Assembly (NCBI RefSeq): GCF_003226895.2
Contig: NZ_PNJG02000004.1
Coordinates: forward strand, 1 to 64,000
Length of the DNA stretch: 64,000 nucleotides
DNA from: Kocuria tytonis
Lineage (GTDB): Bacteria; Actinomycetota; Actinomycetes; Actinomycetales; Micrococcaceae
Direction: 5' to 3'
Position 1 is the stretch's first letter, and each line of letters begins with the position of its first letter. The notes below the pieces were generated by a model. That model did no database searches and was not told the DNA's origin. It was given only the letters and a program-made list of their open reading frames with translations. A program made the translations under genes and the position numbers. Of the stretch, positions 63,623 through 64,000 are shown one piece after another.

Positions 63623-64000
63623 TCAGCCGAAACGGCCGGACACGTAGTCCTCGGTCTCCTTCTTCTGCGGAGTGTTGAAGATGTCGGACGTGGGCGCGTA
63701 CTCGATGAGACGGCCGGGCTTGCCCGTCCCCTCGATGTTGAAGAACGCCGTCTTGTCCGAGACGCGCGAGGCCTGCTGCATGTTGTGCGTGACGATCACC
63801 ACGGTGTAGTCGGTCTTGATCTCGTTGATCAGGTCCTCGATCGCGAGAGTGGAGATCGGGTCCAGCGCGGAGCAGGGCTCGTCCATGAGGATCACGTCCG
63901 GCTTGACCGCGATGGCGCGGGCGATGCACAGGCGCTGCTGCTGACCACCCGAGAGCCCGGAACCGGGTCTGCCCAGCCGGTCCTTCACCTCGTTCCAGAG
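63623..64000 (-). CDS. pstB: Phosphate ABC transporter ATP-binding protein PstB (C-terminal part only)
   Basis: The last 125 residues of an ABC ATPase that runs off the right edge: LWNEVKDRL, the signature [14 protein letters not shown], Walker [17 protein letters not shown] and H-loop [11 protein letters not shown]. The residues after it ([37 protein letters not shown]) are specific to PstB. The Walker A and start lie outside. Leftward, so the pst operon lies to the right of this window. It completes the phosphate-uptake set. Confidence 0.96.
   Translation of the reverse strand, partial: LWNEVKDRLGRPGSGLSGGQQQRLCIARAIAVKPDVILMDEPCSALDPISTLAIEDLINEIKTDYTVVIVTHNMQQASRVSDKTAFFNIEGTGKPGRLIEYAPTSDIFNTPQKKETEDYVSGRFG

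Overview
The window looks like an ordinary chromosomal segment of a high-GC actinobacterium, most probably Micrococcaceae and close to Kocuria. This is inferred from four things: very G/C-biased third codon positions, the GlgE trehalose-to-glucan pathway, the carD-ispD-ispF-cysS-rlmB gene order shared with mycobacteria, and an actinobacterial-type 16S rRNA leader at the left edge. I see no transposase, integrase, phage gene, CRISPR array, plasmid function or toxin-antitoxin pair. I did not find a convincing undescribed multi-gene system.

Layout. 1-0.4 kb: promoters and leader of an rRNA operon that runs leftward out of the window. 0.4-14 kb: storage-carbohydrate block, with a maltokinase-branching enzyme fusion, treS and glgE (leftward), glgP (rightward) and glgX (leftward). 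Together they convert trehalose to maltose, maltose-1-phosphate and branched glucan, and degrade the glucan again. 14-19.6 kb: housekeeping block rlmB, cysS, ispF, ispD, carD, then a divergent lipoprotein gene. 19.7-24.2 kb: phosphate-sensing genes senX3-regX3 facing phoU, with an 11-bp-phased Pho box between them, then gpmA and a methyltransferase. 24.4-29.4 kb: a small DUF2516 membrane protein, a trans-sulfuration PLP enzyme, tmk-holB and a secreted Tap-like hydrolase. 29.5-38.5 kb: tRNA-Thr, a CtpE-like P-type ATPase, a GT4 glycosyltransferase, an unknown gene, cstA with its small YbdD partner, and a quinone reductase. 38.7-45 kb: tRNA-Ser and a deoxynucleoside locus (deoA-deoC-phosphosugar mutase facing nupC and a SorC-type DeoR regulator) with a palindromic operator over the -35 box. 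45.2-51.3 kb: a large FAD/NAD(P)-binding protein diverging from a DHA2 exporter, a subtilase with LGFP repeats, and a second tRNA-Ser. 51.5-55.3 kb: a surface-polysaccharide cluster (GT4, flippase, GT2). 55.5-64 kb: RecQ with a phosphoribosyltransferase-like tail, an SRPBCC protein, tRNA-Lys, a glutaminase-STAS-cNMP fusion, an unknown conserved-looking protein, a DUF47-PiT phosphate uptake pair, and the 3' end of pstB.

Gene expression. About seventeen genes start with ATG or GTG only 6-7 nt after a TANNNT-like -10 box, as expected for leaderless actinobacterial mRNAs. I used this to fix many start codons. Convergent or terminal genes often end at perfect GC-rich hairpins without a long T-tract. 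Phosphate metabolism recurs at three places (senX3-regX3/phoU, DUF47-pit, pstB). The most distinctive protein features are four multidomain fusions: maltokinase-GlgB, RecQ-PRTase, glutaminase-STAS-cNMP and subtilase-LGFP.
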